Positions 52,880 to 64,000 of a stretch of DNA of 64,000 nucleotides are shown piece after piece. Where the stretch lies: contig JALIRH010000004.1 of NCBI GenBank assembly GCA_023055505.1, forward strand, positions 30,633,502-30,697,501. Direction: 5' to 3'. A program made the position numbers and the translations under genes. Below the pieces are notes generated by a model. That model saw nothing but the letters and a program-made list of their open reading frames with translations. It was not told the DNA's origin and searched no databases. This DNA comes from Callipepla californica brunnescens. Lineage: Eukaryota > Chordata > Aves > Galliformes > Odontophoridae. How positions within the stretch are numbered: position 1 is the stretch's first letter; each line of letters opens with the position of its first letter.

Positions 52880-53405
52880 TAGAGATGATCAGACTTCAGC
52901 GGCAAAGGTATTGTTTTGTATCTTATTTCGTAGAAGGACCTGCTAAGAAAATGACTGGTCTGATGCTTCTCTTGCATTGCTATAAATCACAAATAACTGG
53001 AGTCATTAGTGTAATATGAGGAAGGTAAGAAACAGGCCAAGGGTGTTGGTACATGCACACGTACTGCACCAGATGTCCTTCAAAAGCAATCTCTAGTTAC
53101 TCTGTTCTGCTTACAAACTACTTACAGTATCTGCTTACAAAGCGTGATTGAGCTCAGGTTTTGCTTTGGGAAAAACATACACAAAAGTCAGCTAATTTAT
53201 TTCAAATATTAATATTCTATTTTGTTAGAACATATATTTTTTAGGTTTCTGAAACTGTGCCTTGTAAAATAACGTGTTCTTTGGTTCTCAAGTTAAACTG
53301 TGCCAGAAAACCATGAACTTTGATTTACATGCACCTAAAGAAAGTAGAACTTTTTCAGATACCTATTTTTAAAAAATCACTGACAAAAATATTGTATAAC
53401 TTTTC

Positions 53406-53429
53406 TTTTTTTTTTTTTTTTTTTTTTTT
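53406..53429. repeat. Poly-T tract, 24 bases
   Basis: An uninterrupted T run. Read on the other strand it could be a retroposed poly-A tail. However, no AATAAA signal lies just upstream on that strand and no processed gene copy can be recognised. Confidence 0.85.
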
Positions 53430-55879
53430 GTAGTAGCTGAGTTTGGCTACAAATAACTTTGACTACAATTTGATTGTGGAAATTACATGTTAACCAGAAA
53501 GTTATGAATGGAAATGGCTTTCTGATTCCTGAATCATTGTAGAAAAATTGCTACATTTTTGTAAGTACAATTTGTTTGCATTCTTTTATCATCTCTTAGT
53601 GTCAATTATTTGTACAATTACTTAAAATCATGTATGTACATCTTATTTCACTGTACTAGCATTAAACCGCAAGGTACAGAAATGCTTCTTGTGTTGTACA
53701 GCAAAGAGATGGTGCCTGCCTGAAAGAAAAGTGAACAATTATAATAATTGGTATGCATTTGTCAGTGTGAAATATGTTAGATTTTGAGTGTCTGTGGGGG
53801 AAAAAATAAAAAAAAAACAGAAAAAAAACCAGGAAAATGATATAAGTTGTGGAGTAGCTCTTTAAAAAGTAAATTATTCTTACTTCATGTTGTAGCAAAA
53901 AGAAAGAAAACAGCAGTTATTTACATGTATATTAAATGATGTCTCAGAGGCTAACCACAGCATTTCACTAGAAGCGCTGAAATAAACCAGCCTTTAACAT
54001 CACTAGAAATTCTAAGTCAATGTACAAGGCGATCCTTTGTAATCCTCTATCATAAATTTTAAATGTGCAAGCCATAAATGATCCTCAGCCATTAAACAGA
54101 AATGGGACAAATTCTATTCCAACTTGCACCATTTTGGGGAATACTGTTTGTAACCAGAGCATAAATCCTGTCAAAATTTCAGCTAACAATTAATACTGTA
54201 AAACCTTCTGAAAATTTGTCAAGGAACAACACTGAGTGAGTAAACAATCACCAGTCTTTCTTTTTCCTAAATATTCAAAATAGTCCCTTATAAAAAGTTT
54301 ACACTGTACGTGCTCATCAAATGAGTAAATTTATTTCATTTTTTATGTGCTGACTAGCATGTTCAATGTTTAATATTCAATATTTAATTTATCTAATTTA
54401 TCTATCTAATATTTAGGTTTTCATCATAAAGATATTAGAATGTGACACTGCATGATAAAAGCAAGTACTTCTACTGTGTAACACAGTCCTTTTCTTTATA
54501 AAAAAATTGCATCAATATAGTGAGAATACACAGTTATTCAAAATAGGAGCAATGCACAAAGCGAAAGTGTAACAAAAAATAATCTCATTAAAAAAGTGTG
54601 CCATTATCAAATATACTCAAAAACTGGTTTATTATGAACAAAGATTCTACACTTCTAGGCTTTTTAAATAATTCCACCTTGTTTCTATATCTCTGAAAAT
54701 TGATCACTTTGATTAATTATATATTTTAACGATATATTGTACTGAAGTTAATTTTCACAGTAAGTTTAATTTTGTGCAGGGACAGTGGCAGAGGGAATTT
54801 GTTTGCAGACACTTTCAGTTTTAAGTTACTCAAACTTAGAGCACCAGAGAAATTAATGTTAGCAGGATCAGTTTCCAAAATGCATGCAGCCTTACAAGGA
54901 AATACACCTTCTACTTTCTTTCCAATGTTTGGGCTACTAAAAAAATTTACCAAACAACTGCTGAAGGAAAAGGCAACTACATTTTAAAACACAATTATAT
55001 CACATTAGTAGCCCTGGGACATGGAACAGTAGAAGTTCAGAAAGTAATTCCTATTTGATTAAATAGCTGTAACAAGTCATCTAACAAGAGTTACTTACAC
55101 TGCACAGTCTACTCTTTCTTTAAAAGACAGTTTTACTAATTTAAGCTCCTTTCTCAAAGACAATTAAAAATGTATCTGTTTTGCATCTTACCTTGCGGCT
55201 GCAAACTTTTTTTTTTCAGTTACTTCCAGAATTTGCTTTTTCCATAGCTATTAATCAGACCAGTAGTGCCTTTCACAGTTAAAAGCAAACATTTGCCCAA
55301 TGATGGGAAATATTATTTAAACTAATTAACCACGCTGATAAAAATTTTGTACCACATACAACTTTTTCTCATTAAAAACAAAAAACAAAACAAAACCAAA
55401 CCATTCACAGCACATACTTTTCAGTTGGAAAAGAACATGTTCTTAAGTTTGTACACTACAACTTTTTTCAAAAACACCTATCGACAAAGATACAGAAGGT
55501 AAAGGAGCTGTACTGTCACCTAGTGGATAAAGGTAGTAGACAAGTACACCTAGGGTTCTTTTTAAGGTACTTGATATTTTAATAACCTTAAAATATTCTT
55601 TAAATTGATTTCCTGGAAGGGATGAGTAAACAGCAAGAATTGGATTTGCTGCTGTCAGAAATCCTATGTATATTCAAATGACACCCATACAGATCCTTTG
55701 GCTCTGAATACATCTTTTAATTGATTCACCGTAATGTGGAGCATTACATTCTGAATGTAAACATTGCATTTTTAAGAGTATGGGATATAGGGGAAAAGTC
55801 ACAGATGGAGAGGCTGACTGGTAGCATGGACAATAAGAATAAAGCTAAAATATAGATTGACCTTTCTCTTGCCTTCTGT

Positions 55880-55905
55880 TCTGAGTATACCTTGGTATAC
55901 TCAGA
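55880..55905. repeat. 26-bp palindrome: 12-bp arms, 2-nt centre
   Basis: TCTGAGTATACC (55880-55891) and GGTATACTCAGA (55894-55905) are exact reverse complements separated by TT. The arms are non-repetitive sequence, so chance is unlikely at this length. The near-absent spacer favours a replication template-switch origin. Confidence 0.87.
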
Positions 55906-56340
55906 CTTTTGTTGCTGCTGCAAATTGTCTTCTGACAAAGAAAAACTACACGAGTAGTTTCCCCCTCCCCACAGATCATTTCTTAACACAGAAGCAGGCA
56001 ACCACTGAAATTCTGCCAACACTTTTTCTTATGTTAGAATTTGAGATTTAGGACTAAAAGAAAATATTTGCTTCAGGAGAGAACTCAAGCGAAATCAATG
56101 TTGCCACTCTTCCCACCACCATATTCCTCCAGCAGAAATCTGTTGAAGTGGGGTTCCGATCCCAGACATATGAAAGGGCTTCCCTCCACATCCTGTAATG
56201 TTGTAGGAGAGGAAAAAGATTTTGGGAACGGTCATTTTACTGACTAATATAAAGGATTTTTATGGGAAAGTAGTTCATCTTACTGAAACAATTAAAGGTA
56301 ATATCTTATATTTGCATCCATAGTCACAGTTTCAGAAAAA

Positions 56341-56435
56341 TTCTATTCTATTCTATTCTATTCTATTCTATTCTGTTCTGTTCTGTTCTGTTCTGTTCTG
56401 TTCTGTTCTGTTCTGTTCTGTTCTATTCTGTTCTA
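56341..56435. repeat. Compound (TTCTA)6(TTCTG)10 pentanucleotide array
   Basis: Nineteen contiguous 5-bp units: six TTCTA, ten TTCTG, then TTCTA, TTCTG, TTCTA. The array is perfect in phase throughout and its units differ only at the fifth base. Block structure shows that the A-to-G variant arose once and then expanded as a block. The motif resembles the ATTCT content of CR1 octamer tails, but no CR1 body precedes it on either strand, so that origin is not supported. Confidence 0.96.
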
Positions 56436-58599
56436 GCGCTTGAAACATTGCCTGATACTTTTTATAACCACTACATCCCTGTCCATGGATTGAGGAATTC
56501 TAGAAAAATGTAGCAAATGTTGATTTCTCTTCAGTGACCATTTTATGAAGGTATTTTTTTGGTCACACAGAGTAACCCATATTCGTTTTGCAACAATTAT
56601 GCCTTTCTGTGGGAACACGTATTAGACCACGTTACCACAGAACATTATTATCATAAGAAACAAGGCACACTCAACTAAGAGACACCCTCATGGTGTTATA
56701 TTACCTGACTTTAAATCATTTCGCCCTTGTTTGCCTTCAGTGAAGCAAACAGATTTACTTGTTCTTAATGCTCTGGTCTGAAGGCTAATTCATTCAACAA
56801 AGGTTCACTTTAGGGGGAAAGAAGAAAAGAAAAAAGGCAGACTGTCCTACCTTATATTACACTTTTTAGAACACTTAAGAGATGAAGTATATAGCTTCAT
56901 AGCACCAGAGAATTTGAGAAACACCAACAATATCGTTATCTTTTTATGTAATAATATACATTCTACCTTGAAACATTTTAAACAAACGAATAGTCAACCA
57001 ACCAATTAAATGTTTGTAGATTTCAGTCATATGAGCTATACTAGGAGCTTTTTTTTAGTAAATAGTATCTTTTTCCTTACGCATTCTTTATATGGGAAGG
57101 GATGGCTGCACATTGCAAATATATATTTTAGAATAAGCAGAGTCAACTCTCTGCACTGAACAAATTCTTACAGAGTGTAACTGCTGAGCACAGGTAGAGG
57201 TAAATAGCAGCTTCAGTGAAATGTCTGCACCTGTAAAGCATGTTTTGAGCAGCAAATAATATTATATACTTCACTGTCCGTAGCATGTGGGAATTTTGCC
57301 TGAACTCAGTTCACTATAATTACTTGCAACATAGATTGCAACACAGAACTAATTCTAGTTCTGAAAGTTGTCGGGGTATATGCTTTCAGTTTGTTCTTTC
57401 AGTGGATGTTCTTGCAAGTAAACGTTTGCTAGAGTACTCATGCTGGAAAGTAAACATCAAAGGGCATAATCTGTCATAGCAATTAAAAAAAAAAGGGTTT
57501 GGAAAATCATTTACAAGTTCCTTCCTAGAATGCAACACCTTTTCAAACATTACAGTATTTCCAATATTCACTGTTATTCCAAATGGACATTATAGCTTTT
57601 TAGGTGGTATTATATCATGAAAAGATATCTCTATACGTTTATTATTGGTACTTATCACTAAATTCAAGAAATGCTTGGGCAGTTAATATAATGTTTCACC
57701 TATAGAAACCAGACAGTTAACAGATTCACAGCTATGCAGGTGAGGAATTCTTTTTCATTCACTGCACCTTCTTTACGAGGTATAAAAGGAAAGTTAGTTA
57801 ATTTGCGTGAACTGGATAACCTCTCTGATATGTACAGTATAAGAACATGTTGATTTGTGGAAACATTTTTAATTTTGCTTGAGCATGTGTTTGCAATTCA
57901 TCCAAACTCAAAATGTCCATGCACTAATAATCCATGTTAAGGCTGAGGATAGTGCAAGAACTCTGGAACTATTTAGTGAAGCAGATGTAGAAATGGAGAT
58001 TAGGAAGAAGTGAGCAGAGAAATTTGGCCAGTGGGTTTTTGCATCACTGGTCATCTGCTTCCTTCACTATCCTATAAAAGTAGGCTGGTTGTGGCAGGGT
58101 TGCACAAGTTGTTGATATCCATATTCTCCAGAGCCTCTGAGAGCAGAAACTGACACCACCTCTTCAAGATTCTTAATGCATCTTGTTCATGGATTATTAA
58201 GTTGATGTCTCATGCATTTCTTTCCTTCCATATTTGACTAAAGGAGCTCATACTTGGCAGCATCAAGAGGAAAAACTTTCCTGTGAGCATTTCTGCTAGT
58301 CCTGAAGGTGGAAGATGTTGCAGTATTGTCTTCTATTTCTCAGGATTTTCAGAGATAAAAAGGTAAAAAAAAAAACAAAAGCAAACAAGAACCCAGCTTT
58401 TAAAGAAACTTAAGAAAAAAATCCCAAAAGAAAATTGCAGCTTTAGTTTGAGTTTTACTTTCAATGAAGATTACTGATTACTCTAAAGATTTATAGAAAG
58501 TCCTATCTGTTTTAAAAGCATCCAAGACTAACATAAGTACTAAATGAGAATTAAAATAACAAGTGCTTTAATGTATAGTTGTAAACAAAAGATGAGCCT
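56436..58599. other. Non-coding unique sequence
   Basis: No gene or repeat was recognised beyond short A runs (for example 57486-57494 and 58368-58378). Confidence 0.55.
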
Positions 58600-58770
58600 A
58601 GATCAAGACTCAAGAGATCTTGTTTCAGTTCTCAGCCCAGCCACAGGCTTTCTGTGTGACCTATGTGTGCCATTCAATCTATCTGACATTATGGTTCCTT
58701 GCCTATCTAATTAAGCTAATACTTCTCTGTCTCAGAGGGCTCCTCTGAGGATAAAATTAATAAATAATGG
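58600..58770 (+). mobile_element. Ancient MIR-type SINE (tRNA-derived, CORE family)
   Basis: The order of landmarks follows amniote MIR: GACTCAAGAGATCT, then CAGTTCTCAGCCCAGCCACAGGC, then TTTCTGTGTGACC. A diverged version of the segment that normally reads as leucine/serine-rich CTCTGTGCCTCAG comes next, ending with CAGAGGGCTCCTCTGAGGATAAAATTAATAAATAATGG. That ending matches the consensus GGGTTGTTGTGAGGATTAAAT. MIR-like SINEs were active before the amniote radiation and survive in birds and reptiles only as diverged relics. The RNA polymerase III boxes are degraded and no fresh target duplication is visible, so it is inactive. The exact subfamily (for example an amniote MIR1 type) is inferred. 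Confidence 0.8.
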
Positions 58771-58928
58771 GTTTTCTATAGTATAGTAAAAGACTTACAT
58801 TTGTAGATTCCAATAAAGAAATTATGGCAATAAGTGTTGCAATGTTTAATAGATTTCAAAATAAAATCGGGATTTTGAAAGTGGAAAAAATTATGACCAA
58901 ATAACTTTAAAATCTTCCTATCTCAACA

Positions 58929-58988
58929 TAAAAAAGAAAGAAAAAAAAAAAGGAAAGAAAATAAAAGGAAAAAAAAAAAGAAAAAAAA
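58929..58988. repeat. A/G poly-purine tract
   Basis: About 60 bases are composed almost wholly of A with scattered G (GAAA and GGAAA units) and one T. It is a low-complexity polypurine run. Confidence 0.85.
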
Positions 58989-61300
58989 CCCTCACAACCT
59001 GTTAACTGGCTGGTAATTATATAAACTGTTTACATACAGAACAGGAAGTTGTAAATGCAAAATTACTTTCTGCAACTAGGTTAATTCTAGAATATAGCCT
59101 ATAATAATTTTAACAATGAACTGTGACACTTACACAAATGCATCTGTATTTTGTAAATTCTAAAATATAACGTCATAAAAAACTAGTGTTAAGAGCTTGA
59201 AATAAGAATCAGCAACCCGGTAAACAGCAGATGCCTGCAAGGCTTTCTACTCTTCTCTAAAAGTGGTTGGAGCCTGGGAAATGGAAGCTTCATTGCTTTA
59301 GAAGATGACAGGCATGGATACCAAGCAAATAGAGTTGAGAATAGAATTTTTCTATGATTTGTTTCAACATGGATACAACTTACTATGCATCAGAAGGACA
59401 TGACAAAATGATTTATTTGTATTTCGATGTAACAAAACAGTTGCAACTTTTGCCATTTTTGTCCAGTATTAATGGCTTACATTTGGACACTATGATTAGA
59501 AGAACAAGAAACTAAAAGGACTAAAATTAAAAGGTATATAATTTATGCAAAAACTCACAAAATGTGCTTACAAAAAACAATAGAATTAATCAATCCATAA
59601 CAGTTTGCTGTCCAGATTTAGCAGAGACAGCTTATCTAAAAATACATTTAACAGTTCATATCACTGTAATAAGTCAGTGAAAAAAGGCTACACTTCAGCA
59701 ATCTGACTACATACCTAGCTTGCAGTCAGGGTATCGCAGACTGGGCACAGCTTCTGCTGTGACAGATATTCTTAGCATGCCTGTTGACACAGGCTGACTT
59801 GCCCAGTCAAGCTTTTAATATTTCTTGTGTATCTCTTAATGTTTCATTACATAACATCTTCTTCTACTCATCTCACTTCTAATAGCACTGTTATTAAGGA
59901 AACATGCTTCTTCAGCAATAGAAAAACATTAGGTCCTTCTAAGACAAAGGTCATATACAGTCAATTTATAAAAAAAAGCAAAAAACAAAAAACAAAAACA
60001 CTAAAAAGTCAGCTGCAAGCTACTACTTCACTCGAAGAAGTTTTATATTTTCCTTGTCTTTTGAAACAAGCCACAAGTGATAATGAAATGCTTAAAGCAG
60101 TGAGAGAGAGCATCAGATTTCATCTACCTGGACTGTCTGGCAGCACACTATGTAACAATAAACGAGTGTTCTTAAGTCACAGCATTTCACTGGAAATGAG
60201 GCAGAACTTGTGTATTTTAACAGCTTTTTACAACTAGTAACCACTAGCAAATTTATTTTACTTTCTCAGGGAAGACCAGTGAACGTCCTTAATTTAAACT
60301 AAAGGGTCTTTCAGCCCTGAAGACAAAAAGCACTTCTGCTTAGCACCTGAGTAATACATGGAATATGCACAGGTGAATCAAGAGTATTGGAATCAAAGAT
60401 AGTTTGTCTTTGGCTGGTCTGAAAGGTCTGACTCATTTCCAGTTCTGTGATCATTTATTATCCAGAAAAGAAAGACTAGCTTTTTGCACTGCAAACACGG
60501 TGGTGGTCTGCAGCTTGTGATGAATAGATTTCCCAGGTCTGCTCTGAATTGCATGACATAGAGTTTTCCAGCAGGCCCTGACACATATACACCTGATCTA
60601 TGTTTAACTTCCCTTGCATAGTCAGACCAGAATATCTACCTGTGTGTACTTTTTCTTTAAAGTTATTACATATAAAAGACATGTTTAGGTGGCACATTAT
60701 TTAAAACAATATGATAACACAATCCTGTTTTTCATCAGTAATTTTATTTCAGACACTATTATTTCCCTGCAGGGATGTAAGTCCTCTAATAACCTCAAGA
60801 CAGCATGGGAACTTAATTTTAGTGCAAAAAGATCAGATTCTATATTTTCACGTTGCATGTTATGTAATGTTTATGTACTATTGGATTTACATTTGTGGAT
60901 AACAAAAGAAGTAAAATATAGCAATGATGTATCTCTTAATGCTACATTGTGATAAATAGCAACTCTACACAACTGTTCTTGAATTTGGGATTTGTATGCA
61001 AAGTTAAACTTTTTAAAGTGACAATTGAAATCAAGATATTAAATGGACGAATATCACAAAATGAAGAATGTTCACTGGCAACATTTGACAGCTGTCAATT
61101 TTATAGCAAAATAGTTCTTTGCAGTTTACCTGTTTTTCCAGATAAAAACTAATTTTACCACTGCACTAGAAGACAACCTCCTCTTAAAGAGCCTGTAGAT
61201 TGGATTATATTTAGTGTTAGTACCTCAAGAAATCCACTAATAAATATTTAAAAACATATATAATTAATCAAGTATTTAGAATTAACGATAATAATAATTT

Positions 61301-61314
61301 AAAAAAAAAAAAAA
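61301..61314. repeat. Poly-A, 14 bases
   Basis: An uninterrupted A run after a TAATAATAA stretch. Confidence 0.8.
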
Positions 61315-62126
61315 GTAAAACATAGATAAGCAGACTCCAGTCTGTAAGGAAAAAGACATAAGCACAAGCAAATGTGTTAATGTATAAAACTACATGGTTA
61401 TAAAGGAGAGCATGATTTAGGAGCTTCTTTATCAACTGCTCACTCTGAAATTCAGTTATAGATGTGTAAAATCCTGTATGTTTTTACATAACATGTTGAT
61501 AACCCTGATGATTATTTTTATTTTCATTTACAAAGCAAACATTAATCTATTGACAATACAGAGGAAAGAACAGTGAAATGCCTTTCCATTCCTTCGCTAT
61601 GAATCAACCATGGTATATTCTACATAGAAATTAATTACTGTCTAAGGCTTCCTAGACATTGTAAACATCATTTACAATATCCAAAATGCAAGGATTGCAA
61701 TTAAAAATGCAGTGTCCGCTGAACATTAATAAATGATAAGATGCTTTTCAAAAACAAGTTATTTTTAATCAACAAATTCTTTTAAGACAGATCATCCTCT
61801 AATATTCTTTTAGTTGTACTGAAGTTTACTTGTCCTTACTCTCTCAGAAAAGTTACTTCAAAATTTTGTTAGTCACAGGAACTTTCCTTCACTGAATTTA
61901 TAAAGCTTAGCTTCCTTTACTTACTCCACCCTTGGTACACCCTCATATGATGTCTGTAATACAACCCAGATCTTTAACTTCCTTCTTACAAGGAAGAGTA
62001 TTAGAATGTCTTTGTGTTAGTGGTAAAGAGTGTTTTGTCGCTCTTTCAATACTGCTATCTGACCTCTATGTGCCAGGTACCTTCTATTTCTGTAGGTAGC
62101 ATGGTAAGAGAAAAACCAAACAAAAC

Positions 62127-62142
62127 AACACACACACACACA
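62127..62142. repeat. (CA)n microsatellite, about 8 units
   Basis: Perfect CA units preceded by A/C-rich decay. Confidence 0.85.
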
Positions 62143-63399
62143 ATTACAGAGCCCTGAAGGGCATTTGCTATTCAATACATTAAGCTTACACCCTCACAAA
62201 TTTGGAGAGGTATTCAGATGAATGAAAGAAGTAACTATTTCCTGGTTAAAGTGGTTTGACCACAACTAGAAAAGATTCTGAACCAAGTTCCTTCAGAACT
62301 AAAATCGGGTGTATAGAACAGTTGGAGCGTAGCTAAATTATTTCAAGTAATTCCAAATTGCTCATAAGGAACAGCTCTTGGACAGGTTAACTCCTACCAG
62401 CCTAAGGCGTGAACTGTACACACACAAACAATTGTCACTTTTCTACAGTACCTGCAGAAAATCTAAGAACTGCAATGTTAGCCATTTTATTTAGCAGAAT
62501 CTACACTGTGATCATCTGACATAAATGGTAACTCAGACAAAGGAAATTTTCTTCCAATACAGATCAGATATATATAAAAAATGAGACAACTGGAGAGCCC
62601 TGGAGTATTTTCTAAGATTTTTCACATGTCAAATATTCAGTCTGAGTGAGAAGATTCAGATAAAGACTACACACCTTACATCTCTGAAGATATACATGAG
62701 CCAAGAAAACCTGGTCCATTTGAGTGCTACTTTCTCGATATTGTTATCTTAAGGCCAGGTGAAAAACAATATATAAAATACCCTCTCTATATGAAGAATA
62801 AGAAGAGAAGTTGGGCCTATGTTGTTGAACTCAAGGGCTGAAAAAGTTCTTATTTCACATTTATTCCAACAAAGAGCAGCATATACATTGCTCTTCCTGT
62901 GATAATGTCTTTAACACAACTTACCAAAAACTTTTTTTTGCTTGTTCTTTAGTATTTTGTATATCAAGAAATACTCTAAAATATGAAACTTGATTTTATA
63001 TAAGAGGAAAAATAATTTATTTATGAAATAGTGATATGATCTTCTAGTTCCTCCACTCGCAATTGTTAGGGGTTGACAACCTCCCATTTTCTTAGATTTC
63101 TTTCTTGACATGAAATTCAACAGAAATAATCTTCCAAATTAAAGACACATGTATTTGAAATGCATGTCAACTGTTATTTTTTGCCTTCAGTAAAAAAAAA
63201 AATGAAAGTAAACAAAGTTCTATAATATTTACCTAGAATACTTTCTCTAAATATTCTTTGAAGTTTTTGTATATTCACATGAAATTTTCAGTTAAACGGA
63301 CTATTTTTTAAAGGAAAAACTGGTTTAAGAAAAATAGTATTTATAGAATAATCAAAGGTCATCCATATACTGATGATGGGGCAGAGAAGGTCAATACAA

Positions 63400-63440
63400 T
63401 TTTTTTTTTTTTTCAGAAAGAAAAAGAAGAAAAAAAAGAG
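63400..63440. repeat. T-run followed by A/G tract
   Basis: Fourteen T bases (63400-63413) are followed, after CAG, by a purine run of AAAG and A units. A T-run facing an A-rich run could pair with itself as an imperfect hairpin. Confidence 0.7.
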
Positions 63441-63864
63441 ACACCATGCAAAGTCCCAGATTGGTCATACATTTTGGTACCGGTCAATAAACTAGACCAC
63501 CACATATAAACAAAACATTCCATTCAACATTATGTCAACCTCTAACAAAAAGACCATCAATCACTGCAAATGCATGTTCTATCCACCTGTAAAATCTGAT
63601 GGACATTCTTTCAAGTTTTTATTTCAACACTGTGTCTGTCAGAATTACCCCCCACTACAAACTTATTATTAATGTTGAGAGAACTATTCCAAATGTCACA
63701 GAAATGAATTAGTATCACACTGAGCCCAAGACTTAAGAGAGTCACCATGTGCATTTATGTATTTTCCCTCCCATAATACTGACATATTTATATCTTTTCC
63801 AGTCTGCTCTAGGTCTGGTGGAACTGCATAGCACATGTCTCATTTACTTTGCTATAAAATGGTG

Positions 63865-63894
<30 letters not shown>
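63865..63894. repeat. (AC)n microsatellite, about 15 units
   Basis: Perfect AC units with one GC interruption near the right end, followed by A-rich (CAAAA) sequence to about 63930. It is long enough to be length-variable between individuals. Confidence 0.92.
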
Positions 63895-63895
<1 letters not shown>

Positions 63896-64000
63896 AAAAA
63901 AGCAACAAAAAACAAACCAAAAAACCACTATTTACATAGTGTTTTGGAAAAAAAGAAAAGTTATTAATGACTTCCACATCTAAGATGTTCCAACTTAAAA

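Larger units (their letters stand above)
51617..56340. other. Non-coding unique sequence
   Basis: No gene was recognised. It contains pyrimidine- and T-rich tracts at 51687-51724 and 53406-53429, an AT-rich patch at 52707-52748, an 8-bp-arm hairpin at 52861-52879 and a 26-bp palindrome at 55880-55905. Open frames are short and unremarkable. Confidence 0.55.
58771..63864. other. Non-coding AT-rich unique sequence
   Basis: No gene was recognised. The longest open frame of the whole window (136 codons, 59827-60237 plus) lies here, but its product is lysine- and serine-rich without a recognisable domain, so it is treated as a chance frame. Poly-purine and homopolymer tracts and a CA microsatellite are listed separately. 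Two small hairpins lie side by side at 61639-61678, one of them ATTGTAAA/TTTACAAT around CATCA. Confidence 0.55.

Noticed and set aside
53406..53520. Processed pseudogene with a poly-A tail on the minus strand
   Set aside because: There is no polyadenylation signal before the A run, no recognisable gene sequence and no target duplication.
56555..56580. GGTCACACAGAGTAA as a reverse-strand MIR core
   Set aside because: Only about 10 bases agree and the flanks do not follow the family.
59827..60237. Longest open frame, 136 codons on the plus strand
   Set aside because: The product has no recognisable domain, is lysine/serine-rich as AT-rich DNA gives by chance, and contains a KAKNKKQKH-like run encoded by an A-rich tract. 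No start or splice context supports it.
1..64000. CRISPR array, operons, bacterial or phage genes
   Set aside because: No regularly spaced direct repeats, no dense coding and no ribosome-binding-site context. CR1, LTR and MIR remnants show vertebrate DNA.
1..64000. tRNA, rRNA, snRNA or 7SK genes
   Set aside because: I searched by eye for B-box-like GGTTCGA motifs and conserved RNA starts on both strands and found none. A covariance-model scan would be decisive.

Overview
This is vertebrate nuclear DNA, AT-rich by eye, and I read it as bird DNA, although no single feature proves the clade. The evidence is a decayed CR1 reverse-transcriptase fragment, a second CR1 copy with the usual avian 3' end, an endogenous-retrovirus LTR of avian style, an ancient amniote MIR-type SINE and a low overall repeat density. 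I found no convincing protein-coding exon, tRNA, rRNA or known small-RNA gene. All open frames are short (the longest is 136 codons), scattered over both strands and often overlapping, as expected by chance. The window is best read as intergenic sequence or the inside of a very long intron.

Layout: 1-11.36 kb is unique AT-rich sequence with simple repeats, a G-quadruplex motif and a purine-skewed block near 7.3 kb. At 11363-11928 there is a solo LTR with a perfect 5-bp target duplication (CTATG). From 12 to 29 kb the sequence is unique apart from a CCAAA array at 20.0 kb, a local direct/inverted duplication at 22.9 kb and a TA-rich hairpin at 24.4 kb. A tiny CR1 3'-end remnant lies at 29.06 kb. 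From 29 to 44 kb it is unique again, with a perfect 13-bp hairpin at 39.95 kb. A minus-strand CR1 RT fragment lies at 43.97-44.28 kb and a plus-strand CR1 3' end at 51.19-51.62 kb. Two-phase TTCTA/TTCTG pentamers lie at 56.34 kb, a MIR-type SINE at 58.60-58.77 kb, and CA microsatellites at 62.1 and 63.9 kb.

No genes act together here, and I found no undescribed biological system. The most notable items are the cleanly bounded solo LTR, a set of perfect or near-perfect short inverted repeats with very short spacers (39944, 55880, 27203, 24382, 50215, 2426, 2094) that look like local template-switch products, and the compound pentanucleotide array.
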